This document shows, in pieces, positions 10,052-18,982 of a stretch of 64,000 bases of DNA (position 1 is the stretch's first letter; the number at the start of each line of letters is the position of its first letter). Origin of the DNA: CAZZBM01 sp964652255 (GTDB lineage Bacteria; Bdellovibrionota; Bacteriovoracia; Bacteriovoracales; CAZZBM01); the NCBI GenBank assembly GCA_964652255.1, contig CAZZBM010000001.1, forward strand, positions 620,001-684,000, in the 5' to 3' direction. The translations under genes and the position numbers were made by a program. The notes below the pieces were generated by a model. The model did not search any database. It saw only the letters and a list, made by a program, of their open reading frames with translations, and was not told the origin of the DNA.

Positions 10052-10118
10052 AAGCTAGGAGCATAACGAGAAAAAAATCTGTTGTCTAGATTGCATTGAA
10101 AAATGTATAAAACTAAAT

Positions 10119-10598
10119 ATGGAGTTTAATTTTAAGAGTTATCTTTTTATTACCTTAATTCTTAATATTTTTACAACTTCTTATATTCTAATAAGATGGT
10201 TAAAGAGTTCTAAAAAAATACTTTTTTTTCTTTTTTACCCCTTTTTATATCCCTTAACTCTTATCTTCATCTATACTTTTATGAAATTTAAAAGCAATCC
10301 TTTAGAGGTTTTATTAGCTTTAGTTTTTTTACTCTATCTTTATCTAAGATCAACTCAGTTTCTCTATGTTTTTATTTCAAAAAATCATGTGGATTATTAT
10401 GAAAAACTAGGAAAAAGTCTAAGTCAGGCATCTTCTTTTTCTATGTTTAGAATTTTAAAGAACCTTTTTAAAGAAATTCCTTTTCTTAAACCTAAAATAG
10501 AACAACTAGAAATATTTTTAAAAAAACACTGGCTTATAGGAGCTATAGTGGATATTAGTGTTATTCTTTTTACTTTCTATCTTTTACGAAGAATTTAA
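10119..10598 (+). CDS. Small multi-pass membrane protein, unknown
   Basis: The product has 159 residues and I do not recognise the family. Hydrophobic segments lie at about residues 7-25, 33-53, 58-80 and 135-155. Between the last two is a basic amphipathic stretch of about 55 residues, probably cytoplasmic. The start ATG at 10119 is not preceded by a strong ribosome-binding site. It lies between a lipid kinase-like gene and another small membrane protein, which gives no firm clue. Composition and codon use match the neighbours. Confidence 0.6.
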   Translation: MEFNFKSYLFITLILNIFTTSYILIRWLKSSKKILFFLFYPFLYPLTLIFIYTFMKFKSNPLEVLLALVFLLYLYLRSTQFLYVFISKNHVDYYEKLGKSLSQASSFSMFRILKNLFKEIPFLKPKIEQLEIFLKKHWLIGAIVDISVILFTFYLLRRI

Positions 10599-10642
10599 AT
10601 TCATCTTGCCTAAGAACAAGAAACTTAGTTTAATCGTTGTTT

Positions 10643-10975
10643 ATGAGTTATGAAGTCTATAAAATATTACATTTAATAAGTTTATTTCTATTTTTTTCTA
10701 TGGTGAGTCTTTCTTTTTTTATCCCTAGACATAGAGTATTAAGTACTTTAATTGGCTTAACGAGTTTAATTATTCTTATCTCTGGTTTTGGACTGATGGG
10801 AAAATTACAACTCATGCATTTTCCTACTTGGACTATTGTAAAAATTTCTTTATGGTTATTACTCACAACATTACTGCCTATCTTAAGAAAAAGAACTCTG
10901 TTGATAACAGAACCTTTAATTCTCATGGTTCTACTTATGATCCTGAGTGTTGTTACAGCTATATACAAGTATTAA
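10643..10975 (+). CDS. Small membrane protein, four helices, unknown
   Basis: Starting at ATG 10643 (an in-frame TTG at 10637 is less likely), the product has 110 residues and is almost entirely hydrophobic, with four predicted helices. The opening SYEVYKILHLISLFLFFS and the central GFGLMGKL and WTIVKISLW recall small SirB/HemJ-like four-helix inner-membrane proteins, but no family can be assigned. Its stop overlaps the stop of the convergent DciA-like gene by 4 bp. Confidence 0.55.
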   Translation: MSYEVYKILHLISLFLFFSMVSLSFFIPRHRVLSTLIGLTSLIILISGFGLMGKLQLMHFPTWTIVKISLWLLLTTLLPILRKRTLLITEPLILMVLLMILSVVTAIYKY

Positions 10976-11226
10976 CTAAATTTAACTAAAAATTTAATTT
11001 CTTTTAACAAAGAACGGCTCTGTGGAAATTTCTTATGAAGAGTCTTTAGAAGTTGTTTTTTTTTAAAAGAATAATCAAAAAGTACAGCAGGACTAGATGA
11101 TGAAAGTATAAGGGTGTCTCCTCTTAATCCTTCAAAATGAAGATCTTCAAATGGCCACTGATGAAGAAGATTATTTAAGAGGGAAATTTCTGGCGTTTCA
11201 TGAAAAAAAGTGCTAATTTTTTTCAT
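10972..11226 (-). CDS. DUF721 / DciA-like protein
   Basis: The product has 84 residues from ATG 11226 (a TTG one codon earlier is also possible). The pattern fits the DUF721 family: an N-terminal helix with a leucine-rich stretch and a Trp (LLHQWPF), then a beta-hairpin GDTLILSSSSPAVLFDYSF, a KKQLLKTLHKKF helix and a final strand EIKFLVKF. DciA members of this family load or modulate the DnaB helicase. Only the core domain is present. It is divergent from the next gene with about 16 bp between starts. Assignment is from pattern only and the sequence is short. Confidence 0.5.
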   Translation of the reverse strand: MKKISTFFHETPEISLLNNLLHQWPFEDLHFEGLRGDTLILSSSSPAVLFDYSFKKKQLLKTLHKKFPQSRSLLKEIKFLVKFS

Positions 11227-11242
11227 CAATTAGGACTATAGA

Positions 11243-11956
11243 ATGGATTTAATAGATTTTCTAGTAAAAAAACAATCTGTTGATTATCTTTGGATTGACT
11301 CACTCAGTTATCTTCCTTATTTAAAAGAATTTTACCCGAAAATAACCTTTGTTGAAGATACTTATAAAGAGATGTCCCTAACGATGGATGATAAAGTTCC
11401 AGTCTTCTTAAAAGATTATAAACACTTACCTAAAAGAGCAATTTTAACTCAAAAAAAGAAACCAGAAGGATGCCTAGAGATTAAACTTCCTTTTCAATTA
11501 AAACCTTTTTTAAAGAAATTTTTTAGTTATTTTAAAATAACTATCAATGACGAAGAATTAGAGCAGTTATTAATGATGGAAAAAAAATTTGATTTTTATC
11601 ATGAATATCTACAAAAAGAACTCTTATTAGATAAAAAAATGAAAACTGAAAATCAATTAAATGTTTTTCAAGTGATGGAAATCTTTCTTCAAAAAAAATT
11701 TGAAGCTCTTCCTGAAATGGGTCTTAAAGAGTTGAGATTTTTTCAACAACACTTCTATAAAACATTTTTTCATGATCATACTGGATCTTTTTATGATAAA
11801 CTCATTCAAAAAACAGAAAAAATTTTTTCTCAAGAAGAGCGTTCTTTTTTTCTTCATCTCTTTACTCGTCTTGAAATTTTAAAAAAGAATCAACAAAGTA
11901 TAAAAAATTATTTAATATGGACTCTTAGGCAGTATTATGTTGGCAAATTTTTTTAA
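11243..11956 (+). CDS. Unknown cytoplasmic protein, possibly a degenerate HolA-like subunit
   Basis: The product has 237 residues, with no signal peptide or membrane helix. It is rich in Lys, Phe, Leu and Glu. After about residue 85 it looks like an all-helical array, with LNVFQVMEIFLQKKFEA followed by three more helices. The helical layout is loosely like domains II-III of the clamp-loader delta subunit (HolA), and a DciA-like gene lies next to it, but the length is short and no diagnostic motif is visible. Treat HolA as a guess. The following gene starts inside its last codons (20-bp overlap). Confidence 0.5.
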   Translation: MDLIDFLVKKQSVDYLWIDSLSYLPYLKEFYPKITFVEDTYKEMSLTMDDKVPVFLKDYKHLPKRAILTQKKKPEGCLEIKLPFQLKPFLKKFFSYFKITINDEELEQLLMMEKKFDFYHEYLQKELLLDKKMKTENQLNVFQVMEIFLQKKFEALPEMGLKELRFFQQHFYKTFFHDHTGSFYDKLIQKTEKIFSQEERSFFLHLFTRLEILKKNQQSIKNYLIWTLRQYYVGKFF

Positions 11957-12452
11957 TCAACTTAAAAAAGGATTAATCCTTCTGTTCTTAACAGCTTTTT
12001 TTTCTCTTTCTAGCTATTATATTCTTTTTAAACACATTACCTCTGAAGGAAAAGCCCAAGGAGTTCTCTTTAAAGTGACCAAAAGGAAAAAACTTTTTTT
12101 TATTCATACTTGGGAGGGAACACTTAACTTTTCTGGAGGAAAAATTTTAAATTTTTCAATAAAAGATCCTTCTGTAGCTGATGAACTTTTTAAATATGAA
12201 GGAAAAGAAATAGTGATCTTCTATGAAAATCCTATTATCTATTTTCCTCATAATTATAATGAACTTGTCTATGATTGGAGACCAGTCCCTGAAGAAGAAC
12301 ATAAAAAAAATGATAAGATTAGTCTTTGTTTTATTTTTTATACTCTTAAAAAAAATGAAGGTCTTTTTTATCAAGTGAAAGATTTTCTATTTAAAGAGAA
12401 TACCTATATTAAAAATATATTACAAGATTGTGGTCTTGATTTGACTGAGTGA
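11937..12452 (+). CDS. Membrane-anchored small protein with TWEGTLNF motif
   Basis: The product has 171 residues. An N-terminal hydrophobic anchor covers about residues 11-31 after a basic start, so the bulk probably faces the periplasm. The segment TWEGTLNFSGG followed by FSIKDPSVADELFKYEGKEIVIFY resembles a widespread small membrane-anchored family with a conserved 'TWEGxLN' motif, a 'FSV' strand and a 'GKxVxLxY' strand. Its function is not known. It starts 20 bp before the end of the upstream gene, so the two are probably co-translated. The product is AT-coded and Lys/Phe-rich like its neighbours. Confidence 0.6.
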   Translation: MLANFFNQLKKGLILLFLTAFFSLSSYYILFKHITSEGKAQGVLFKVTKRKKLFFIHTWEGTLNFSGGKILNFSIKDPSVADELFKYEGKEIVIFYENPIIYFPHNYNELVYDWRPVPEEEHKKNDKISLCFIFYTLKKNEGLFYQVKDFLFKENTYIKNILQDCGLDLTE

Positions 12453-12498
12453 ATAGTAAAGATCTAGTATTAAAAAAATAATTTTTTAGGATTTTTTT

Positions 12499-13515
12499 AT
12501 GTCATTAAAAACATTAATCTTATCTCTTTCTATTTTCTTTTTTTCAGCTACTTTTGGATCATTCTCTCTTAATAAAAAACAAGAAGATGAACCTAATGAA
12601 CTTATTTGTGAGGATCGTGAACCTCCTCTTACAAGCCCTAAAGGTAATCAAGAACAAGGAAAAAAAGAAGGAACACCTCCAGAAAAACAATTGGAACAAG
12701 AAGGAAGATTTTCTAGTGAAGCTGTGATTCAACAAAGTTCACATGCTCCTACAGAAAAAGTTAAAAATATTACTGATATTATTTCAAATGAAACATTATG
12801 TTGGCCACTTGATTCCAGATACCCTATTACTTCTACCTTTCACTCAAAACATCGTCCTAACCATGATGGTATTGATTTTGGAAGAGATGGATCTTATGCA
12901 ATTGAAGGAGCAGATGTCTATGCTGTTTTTTCAGGTCAAGTCATCTTTGCAAAAAATAGTCAGGATTCTTATGGTAAGATGATTGTTTTAAAACATGAGC
13001 AAGAAGATAAGATGTTTCTATCTGTTTATGCTCATTTAAAAAATTTTCATGTTAAAGCAGGGGAGTTAGTGACGAGGGGTCAAAAAATTGGGAATGTAGG
13101 AGGAACTGGGCATGTTAAAGATGACCACCCTCCACATCTACATTTTGAGATAAGAAAAATAATGAGAGAATATGGTTTATCCTCTTTCAAAAAAGGGATT
13201 ATTATAGGAAAACTTGTAAGAGAAGGAATTTTAGTAGGAGAATATAATGATATTGATCAAAATAATTTTTTCTTAGAAGATATTGAACCTATAGCAATAA
13301 AAAATCGTGATCTTTCCAAAGAAGAAAGAAATTTATTTTTTCAATTTCTTGAGCATGTCACTATACCTGTAGATCCTTTAAATTTAGAATACAGCTATGT
13401 TTATAGAGAAACTTTAAACAATGGGCCTTTTGTAGCTCCTTCTTCTCAGCTTGCTCAAGGACGGGAAGACAATCCTCCTGCAAGAGCGACATCATCTAGA
13501 TCACCTGCCAATTGA
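12499..13515 (+). CDS. M23 (LytM-type) metallopeptidase, exported
   Basis: The product has 338 residues. A signal peptide covers about residues 1-20, followed by a long acidic, Gln/Glu/Lys-rich linker (about 25-90). The M23 domain (about 95-225) keeps the zinc ligands: H and D in NHDGIDFG (near 121-125) and HLH in PPHLHFEI (near 211-214), with AHL between them. Such enzymes cut peptidoglycan cross-links or, when degenerate, activate amidases; here the metal site is intact, so hydrolase activity is expected. A C-terminal extension of about 100 residues ends in a Pro/Ser/Arg-rich tail and is not recognised. The 3' end overlaps ung by 20 bp on the other strand. Confidence 0.9.
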   Translation: MSLKTLILSLSIFFFSATFGSFSLNKKQEDEPNELICEDREPPLTSPKGNQEQGKKEGTPPEKQLEQEGRFSSEAVIQQSSHAPTEKVKNITDIISNETLCWPLDSRYPITSTFHSKHRPNHDGIDFGRDGSYAIEGADVYAVFSGQVIFAKNSQDSYGKMIVLKHEQEDKMFLSVYAHLKNFHVKAGELVTRGQKIGNVGGTGHVKDDHPPHLHFEIRKIMREYGLSSFKKGIIIGKLVREGILVGEYNDIDQNNFFLEDIEPIAIKNRDLSKEERNLFFQFLEHVTIPVDPLNLEYSYVYRETLNNGPFVAPSSQLAQGREDNPPARATSSRSPAN

Positions 13516-14113
13516 TAGGAGGATTTAGCTGATTATTAATCAATTTAAAATGATCGCAGCCTAAAAAAGCTCCTCTAGCTAGAGGAGAGGGATGAGCAGC
13601 TTTTAGAATAAGATGTCTAGGGTGAAGAAAAGAAGCAACTTCTTGAGCTTTTTGTCCCCAAAGACAAAAAATGAGAAATTCTTTTTCATCATTAAGTTTT
13701 TTTAAAATATTTTCAGTGAAGATTTCCCAACCTTTGTTCTTATGAGAAAGAGCTTCTCCTTCTCTTACTGTGAGAATTCTATTTAACAGAAGAACTCCTT
13801 GTTGAGCCCAAGAGGTTAAATTAGCATGAGTGGGACTTATTTGAAGTTCTTTATAAATTGTTTTTAAAGAAGCAGGAATTTTTTTATCTAAAGAAGAAAA
13901 AGCTAAACCATGAGCATGATTTTTATTAGGATAAGGATCTTGACCTAAAATAATGACTCGAACTTGATCAAAGGGAGTTAGGTAAAAAGCTTGAAAAGGA
14001 GTTTTTGGGAGAAGAGAATGATCTGCTTTTTTTTCTTCTTTTAAGAAGAAGAGAAGGTCTTGAAAGTACTTTTTTTTTTCTTCTTCTTGAAAAATCTTTG
14101 CCCAAGTTAACAT
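13496..14113 (-). CDS. ung: Uracil-DNA glycosylase, family 1
   Basis: Ung removes uracil from DNA in base-excision repair. The 205-residue protein has the catalytic GQDPYP motif (Asp at about 59), AHGLAFS, the LLNRILTVREGEALSHKNKGWE stretch and the HPSPLA loop (about 174-179) that inserts into the minor groove. It is slightly shorter than E. coli Ung (229) at both ends. It is divergent from yebC, with only 19 bp between the two start codons, and convergent with the M23 peptidase (20-bp overlap). Confidence 0.95.
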   Translation of the reverse strand: MLTWAKIFQEEEKKKYFQDLLFFLKEEKKADHSLLPKTPFQAFYLTPFDQVRVIILGQDPYPNKNHAHGLAFSSLDKKIPASLKTIYKELQISPTHANLTSWAQQGVLLLNRILTVREGEALSHKNKGWEIFTENILKKLNDEKEFLIFCLWGQKAQEVASFLHPRHLILKAAHPSPLARGAFLGCDHFKLINNQLNPPINWQVI

Positions 14114-14132
14114 TTTTATATATATAAATTTT

Positions 14133-14843
14133 ATGGCGGGACATAGTAAATGGGCAAATATTAAACATAAAAAAGCTCTTCAAGATAAGAAAAAAGGAAA
14201 GTTATTCACTAAAATTTTAAAAGAAATTAGCGTAGCTGCTCAAATTAATCCTGATCCAGAAGCCAATCCTAGGTTAAGAGCAGCAATTCATTTAGCAAAA
14301 AAAAATTCTTTGCCTAAAGATAATATTGAAAAAGCTTTAAAAAAAGATCAGGATAAAAGTCAATTACAAGAAGTTGTTTATGAAGCTTATGGACCAAATG
14401 GGATAGGTCTTATTATTCAATGTGCAACAGATAATTTAACCAGAACAGTAGCCAATATTAGATCTTATTTAAATAAGTATGAAGGATCTTTAGCTAAAGA
14501 CGGAGCCCTGAATTTTGTCTTTGAAACAAAGGCTTTATTCATTCTTTATGAAAAGGAAATCTCTCAAGATTTGGAACTGAAAATGATGGAAAAGGGATTA
14601 GAAGAGATAGAAAATCAAGAGGATCATCTATACTGTACAGTAGATAGGGATTATTTTGGAGAGTTTCATGAATTGGTTGAAAAAGAAGACTTGCAGTTAG
14701 AAGAAGCGAGTTTAGAAAAAATTCCTCTTCTTAAAAAAGAAATTACTCCAGAAATGAACATAAAATTTGAAAAGTTATTACAAGCCTTAGAAGATGATCA
14801 TGATGTTCAAGAAGTTTATCATAATGCTGTAGTTTCTATCTGA
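14133..14843 (+). CDS. YebC/TACO1-family protein
   Basis: The 236-residue protein begins MAGHSKWANIKHKKA, the signature of the YebC/TACO1 family, and has the usual three-domain length. Family members act as transcriptional regulators or as translation factors that relieve ribosome stalling at proline stretches. LPKDNIEKAL and YEAYGPNGIGLII are typical. It shares a 19-bp divergent start region with ung and overlaps the convergent HemY-like gene by 25 bp. I see no ribosome-binding site. Confidence 0.92.
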   Translation: MAGHSKWANIKHKKALQDKKKGKLFTKILKEISVAAQINPDPEANPRLRAAIHLAKKNSLPKDNIEKALKKDQDKSQLQEVVYEAYGPNGIGLIIQCATDNLTRTVANIRSYLNKYEGSLAKDGALNFVFETKALFILYEKEISQDLELKMMEKGLEEIENQEDHLYCTVDRDYFGEFHELVEKEDLQLEEASLEKIPLLKKEITPEMNIKFEKLLQALEDDHDVQEVYHNAVVSI

Positions 14844-15868
14844 TGAACAAGAGATCTGAGTCCTGGAAAAGATAAATAAGATCCTAAAAAATGAATATTT
14901 TTTTCTTTCTTTTTTAAAAGAGATTCACGAAGAAGATAATGCTTTTTATTATAAAGGGGAAAAGCTTTGAGATAAGGAGTATGATGAATATAAAGAATGT
15001 TATCTGAAGAAGTAAAAAATAAAAGATCTTTTTCAAGATGTTCTTTTTTATAATTTTCATTATAGAAAAAAATAAAATGATTATTTTTTTTTATAATACC
15101 TTTGACATGAAGATTTAATCTATTAGAGAAAAGATAAGCATCATAATTTTTTAATAAAGAAGGCTCTTTTTTGAAGAAGATATGAACTTGATGCAGATCA
15201 ATAAAAGGAAAAGAGCTTAATTCTTTTAGATGAGGAAAATAAGAGATAAGAGAAGAAGGGGGAAGACAAAAGTAATGTTCATGTTGAGTTAATTTTGAGA
15301 AGGATTCATTGAGTCTAATCTTATCTTTAAAAGGTTCAGCAAGTTGTAATAAAAACCGATGAAGAGATTTGGCATGAGAATAAGATTTTAAAAAAGAAAA
15401 TTGTTGTAAAAATTGAAAAAAATTTTTATGAGGAAAAATAAAATCTTGAGTTAAAAGAGAACTAGAAGTAGAAAAAATTCCTTGCAGGATTGGATCTAAA
15501 TAATCATCAATAGTTTCTTGTGAGAAGACTTCCTGCAAACTTTCAAGTAGGGTTTCCCTTTTTTTTAAAGGATGAAAAAAATTTTTTAAAAAAGGAAAAA
15601 GAAGAGAAAACTTATTTTTAAACCCATTGGGAGTGAAAAAAGTTTTTTTTTTCAAGGAATCTTGTTTGAAAAAAGAAGTTAAGAAATGATTATTTTTTAA
15701 TAAGATAGACTGAGGACCTAGTTGAATAAGTCCATAAGGTGTTGACTTTTCTTGAATAAGTCCACCTAATTTAGAACTTGATTCAAAGAGAAGAAAAGGA
15801 ATCTTTTTCTGATGAAAAACATGAGCTAAAACTAAACCCGTGAATCCACCTCCGTGGATAATCTTCAT
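14819..15868 (-). CDS. FAD-dependent oxidoreductase, HemY/protoporphyrinogen oxidase-like
   Basis: The 349-residue protein starts with a Rossmann nucleotide-binding loop (GGGFTGLVLA, residues 6-15), then FESSSKLGGLIQ where the ribose of FAD is held, as in the amine oxidase / protoporphyrinogen oxidase superfamily. The layout after it (QLGPQSILL) resembles the 'GPxxxL' region of HemG/HemY. It is about 100 residues shorter than typical HemY, and the C-terminal FAD motif is weak (HFLGSYLSFPGLRSLV). Function as a heme-pathway oxidase is plausible but unproven. It overlaps the upstream lipoprotein gene by 4 bp, and its 3' end overlaps yebC by 25 bp. Confidence 0.65.
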   Translation of the reverse strand: MKIIHGGGFTGLVLAHVFHQKKIPFLLFESSSKLGGLIQEKSTPYGLIQLGPQSILLKNNHFLTSFFKQDSLKKKTFFTPNGFKNKFSLLFPFLKNFFHPLKKRETLLESLQEVFSQETIDDYLDPILQGIFSTSSSLLTQDFIFPHKNFFQFLQQFSFLKSYSHAKSLHRFLLQLAEPFKDKIRLNESFSKLTQHEHYFCLPPSSLISYFPHLKELSSFPFIDLHQVHIFFKKEPSLLKNYDAYLFSNRLNLHVKGIIKKNNHFIFFYNENYKKEHLEKDLLFFTSSDNILYIHHTPYLKAFPLYNKKHYLLRESLLKKKEKNIHFLGSYLSFPGLRSLVHQIETTAL

Positions 15869-16230
15869 TTAAGAACTTGACTAGTTTTTTCAGAACAGAT
15901 GTAAGTATCACAACTACAACGAAGAAGAAGAGAGGTTTCTCCTGAAGCACACTCTTGAATGAATTTTAAATAAGAAGGATTAAAAACTTGAGGAGGACAC
16001 TTGTTACTTAAGGTTTCTCTAAAAGGAGCACAGGGGCGAACTTGTTGCCCAGTAAAAGTATAAAAAATAGTGGGTAGTTGATCTTTGTAAACAGATTTAA
16101 TTTTTTTTGATCTCTCTTCTCTGTTTTTAGCATCAATTTCAAAGAGATTTCCCACTTTCTGCGTTTTTGGTTGATCTTTACTTTGAGACTGACAAGAGAT
16201 CAATAAATTAAAAATAATTAAAATATACAT
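15865..16230 (-). CDS. Small cysteine-rich lipoprotein, unknown
   Basis: I choose the start at 16230, because AGAGGA precedes that ATG at good spacing; the upstream in-frame ATG at 16243-16245 lies just before that motif. The 121-residue product begins MYILIIFNLLISC, a short signal peptide with lipobox LISC (Cys 13). The mature part has several further cysteines, including a C-terminal LLRCSCDTYICSE segment, suggesting disulfides or metal binding in the periplasm. No family recognised. It is coupled to the HemY-like gene by a 4-bp overlap. Confidence 0.7.
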   Translation of the reverse strand: MYILIIFNLLISCQSQSKDQPKTQKVGNLFEIDAKNREERSKKIKSVYKDQLPTIFYTFTGQQVRPCAPFRETLSNKCPPQVFNPSYLKFIQECASGETSLLLRCSCDTYICSEKTSQVLK

Positions 16231-16263
16231 AAAAATTCCTCTCATTATGTTAACATAAAAATT

Positions 16264-17490
16264 ATGATTTTATCACTTTTTGTTTTCTTTTATTTTTTAA
16301 TTGTTTTAGAACATGTTATTAAAATTTCAAAAACACCTAGTGCTCTTATTTTGGGGATGTCTTTGTGGTTAGTTGTTTTCTTAGAAAGAGATGTTTCTCA
16401 AGGTTTTTTACATCACTTACAAGAGATTTCTGAAATTATCTTTTTTATTCTGGCTGCTATGCTTATTGTAGAAACTATTTACGAACATAAGGGTTTTGAT
16501 CTTTTAACTCAAGGTTTGTATCATGAGAGCAAAAAAATAACATATTTTAAGGTTTTGTTTTTAACCTTTTTTCTTTCAAGTTTATTAGATAATTTAACTA
16601 CAACTATAGTCATGATTACCTTGACAAGAAATCTCTTTACTATAAGAGATGAAAGATTATTAGTCTCTGGAATGATTGTTCTTGCTGCAAATTTTGGTGG
16701 GGTTTGGTCTCCTATGGGAGATGTCACCACAACTATGCTTTGGCTGGGAGGACAAATTTCTCCTTTGGGGATTATAAAAAAATTATTTATTCCTACTTTT
16801 CTTGCTTTTTTAATTGGAATCAGTGTTATTTCTTTTTTTATTAAAGGAACTTTTCAAGAAAAAATGCTAGAAACTCCAGGGGAAGTTAAAAAAGATATTT
16901 TTATCTTAGGTCTACTAGCCTTAATAGCAACTCCTGCTTTAAAAATTATTTTTGGGATTAGACCTTTAGTGGCTATTTATTTTAATCTCTCTATTCTCTG
17001 GTTTTATTTAGAACTTAGAACCAGAGAAGAGGAAACTTCTTATATTAAAGTGGGAAAAATTTTTAAAAAATTAGATTTTGAAGGATTATTTTTCTTTTTT
17101 GGATTATTACTTGCAGTAGCCTTGCTTCAAGAACAGGGTTATCTCAAAAGTTTAGCTCTTTTTTTAAAAAATTATTTTAGTTATGAACCCTTAAGAGCTG
17201 CTCTTATAGGTCTAATTTCTGCTGTAGTAGATAATGTTCCTGTGACTTCTGCAGTTCAAAAAATGTATAGTTTAAAAACTTATCCTAAAGATCATCCTTT
17301 CTGGGAACTTCTTGTTTTTTGTGTTGGAGTGGGCGGAAATCTTCTGGTCATTGGTTCTGTAGCAGGAGTGATTGCTATGAATATGGTGAAAATTGACTTT
17401 TTTTGGTATCTAAGAAAAATTACTCCTGTTGCTTTTTTAACTTATCTTCTAGGCATTCTTTTTTATATGGCTGTTAACCATTATTATTGA
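16264..17490 (+). CDS. nhaD: NhaD-type sodium:proton antiporter
   Basis: The product has 408 residues and about 11-12 membrane helices. Conserved polar motifs in the middle of helices match the NhaD/ArsB/CitM ion-transporter superfamily: SSLLDNLTTTIVM, ANFGGVWSPMGDVTTTMLW and, in the second half, SAVVDNVPVTSA plus GGNLLVIGSVAG. The two Asp-Asn pairs fit the ion-binding sites of the inverted repeats. It should exchange Na+ or Li+ for H+ across the inner membrane. It begins about 30 bp from the divergent lipoprotein gene, and its last 17 bp overlap the convergent ferredoxin gene. Confidence 0.85.
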   Translation: MILSLFVFFYFLIVLEHVIKISKTPSALILGMSLWLVVFLERDVSQGFLHHLQEISEIIFFILAAMLIVETIYEHKGFDLLTQGLYHESKKITYFKVLFLTFFLSSLLDNLTTTIVMITLTRNLFTIRDERLLVSGMIVLAANFGGVWSPMGDVTTTMLWLGGQISPLGIIKKLFIPTFLAFLIGISVISFFIKGTFQEKMLETPGEVKKDIFILGLLALIATPALKIIFGIRPLVAIYFNLSILWFYLELRTREEETSYIKVGKIFKKLDFEGLFFFFGLLLAVALLQEQGYLKSLALFLKNYFSYEPLRAALIGLISAVVDNVPVTSAVQKMYSLKTYPKDHPFWELLVFCVGVGGNLLVIGSVAGVIAMNMVKIDFFWYLRKITPVAFLTYLLGILFYMAVNHYY

Positions 17491-17725
17491 TAGATCCCAC
17501 GGGACAAAGATCTAATTGTTCTAGACAAAGATCAATTTCAGAAGGAGTTTCAGGTTGTCTGTGAACATAAGCATTACCATATTGATCTTCTTTGAAAAAA
17601 TCAGGAGCTCCAGAATAACAAACTCCACAAGCAATACATCCATGACCTGTAGAATCACTAGGATCAGTGCAGTAAAAAGCCCCTGGAACATTTTTAACAT
17701 GCTTTTTTAGGCTTTTCTTTATCAT
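17474..17725 (-). CDS. Single-cluster [4Fe-4S] ferredoxin
   Basis: The 83-residue protein has a C-x2-C-x2-C group in CIACGVC followed by a distant CPVGSI cysteine, the arrangement of single [4Fe-4S] ferredoxins. APDFF and the acidic stretch between the cysteines are also typical. It is a small cytoplasmic electron carrier; the partner is not indicated. It is convergent with the NhaD gene (17-bp overlap). Confidence 0.88.
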   Translation of the reverse strand: MIKKSLKKHVKNVPGAFYCTDPSDSTGHGCIACGVCYSGAPDFFKEDQYGNAYVHRQPETPSEIDLCLEQLDLCPVGSINNNG

Positions 17726-17804
17726 GAAGCTGTGTTATCAGACATAAATTAAGGTTGTAAAGTTCAACTAAAGATGTTAAGAGTTGTCTTCTTAGAGAAG
17801 ATAA

Positions 17805-17881
<77 letters not shown>

Positions 17882-17893
17882 AAAGGAAGATTT

Positions 17894-18097
17894 ATGGCAG
17901 TTCCAAAGAAAAAAACAAGCGTATCAAGAAAAGGCTTAAGAAGAGCCGGTCAGCATCATAAATTATATCCAAAATTTACGACTAAGTGTTCTAATTGTCA
18001 GGATATCTTACTACCTCACAGAGTTTGTCCAACTTGTGGATTTTATAGAGGTAAACAAGTGCTTACTATTAAAAGTAAAAAAGTTGCTGAGGAATAA
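17894..18097 (+). CDS. rpmF: Ribosomal protein bL32
   Basis: This 67-residue protein begins MAVPKKKTSVSRKGLRRAGQ, the canonical L32 start. Cysteine pairs CSNC and CPTC form a zinc ribbon (the C+ form). It is part of the large ribosomal subunit. It opens the fatty-acid synthesis cluster, a common arrangement, but plsX, which often sits between rpmF and fabH, is not there. An AAGG precedes the ATG. Confidence 0.97.
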   Translation: MAVPKKKTSVSRKGLRRAGQHHKLYPKFTTKCSNCQDILLPHRVCPTCGFYRGKQVLTIKSKKVAEE

Positions 18098-18103
18098 AAT
18101 CTC

Positions 18104-18982
18104 TTGAATATTGTGACAAGTGGTCATTATATTCCTCAAAAAATTGTTCATAATAAAGATCTGGAAAAAATTTTAGATACTAGTGATGAATGGATTCAGG
18201 AAAGAACAGGGATCCAAGAAAGAAGAATTTCTCAACTTTCTTCTCTTGAAATGGCAAAAAAATTAAGTGAAGAGTTAAAAGATCAAAAAATTGATTATAT
18301 TCTTTGCTGCTCTTCTTATTTTCAACAATCCTTTCCTAGTATAGCTAGTGAAGTCGCTGCTCATTTAGGGCTTACTTGTCCTGCACTTGATATTCAAGCT
18401 GCTTGTAGTGGTTTTATTTACGGATTAGATCTCTCTTGTGCTCTTTTAAATCATTATGAAAGAGTTCTTTTAATAGCTAGTGAACAAACATCTGCTTTTT
18501 TAAACTGGAAAGATAGAAATAGTGCTGTTTTGTTTGGAGACGGAGCTGGTTATTTTCTTTTAGAGCGTAGTGAAAAAAAAGCTAAGTTTCAACTTTATTC
18601 AGATGGATCTAAAGGATCTATTTTAAGTCTTGAAGCTGGTTCAAGTATTAAAATGAATGGAAGAGAAGTTTTTAAAGAAGCTGTGATGATTTTAACTCAT
18701 CTTATAGAATCTTTTTTAAAAGAAGAAAAAATAACTCATATAGATTATTTTGTTTTTCATCAAGCTAATAAAAGAATTCTCTCACTTGTTGCTGAGAAAT
18801 TAAAATTAGAAGAGAATAAAATTTTGATGAATGTTCATTCTTATGCCAATACAGCTTCAGCTTCTATACCTATTTTATTTCATGAAGAGGTAATGAAAGG
18901 GACAATAAAAAGAGGAGATAAAATTCTTTTTGCTGCTTTTGGTGGTGGAGTCACTGCTGGAGTAGGATCTATGGAGTATTAA
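18104..18982 (+). CDS. fabH: 3-oxoacyl-ACP synthase III
   Basis: FabH starts type II fatty-acid synthesis by condensing acetyl-CoA with malonyl-ACP. The 292-residue protein shows the catalytic Cys-His-Asn triad: C101 in AACSGFIYGL, H219 in HQANKRI and N249 in YANTASAS. DEWIQERTGIQERR near residue 30 is typical. The start is TTG 18104, 6 bp after rpmF; the GAGG at the end of rpmF is about 11 bases upstream. A GTG at 18113 is an alternative. It is somewhat shorter than E. coli FabH (317). It overlaps fabD by one base. Confidence 0.95.
   Translation: MNIVTSGHYIPQKIVHNKDLEKILDTSDEWIQERTGIQERRISQLSSLEMAKKLSEELKDQKIDYILCCSSYFQQSFPSIASEVAAHLGLTCPALDIQAACSGFIYGLDLSCALLNHYERVLLIASEQTSAFLNWKDRNSAVLFGDGAGYFLLERSEKKAKFQLYSDGSKGSILSLEAGSSIKMNGREVFKEAVMILTHLIESFLKEEKITHIDYFVFHQANKRILSLVAEKLKLEENKILMNVHSYANTASASIPILFHEEVMKGTIKRGDKILFAAFGGGVTAGVGSMEY

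Noticed and set aside
10657..10968. Minus-strand 103-residue ORF opposite the small membrane protein
   Set aside because: Composition and start context favour the plus-strand hydrophobic protein; the antisense product has no pattern.
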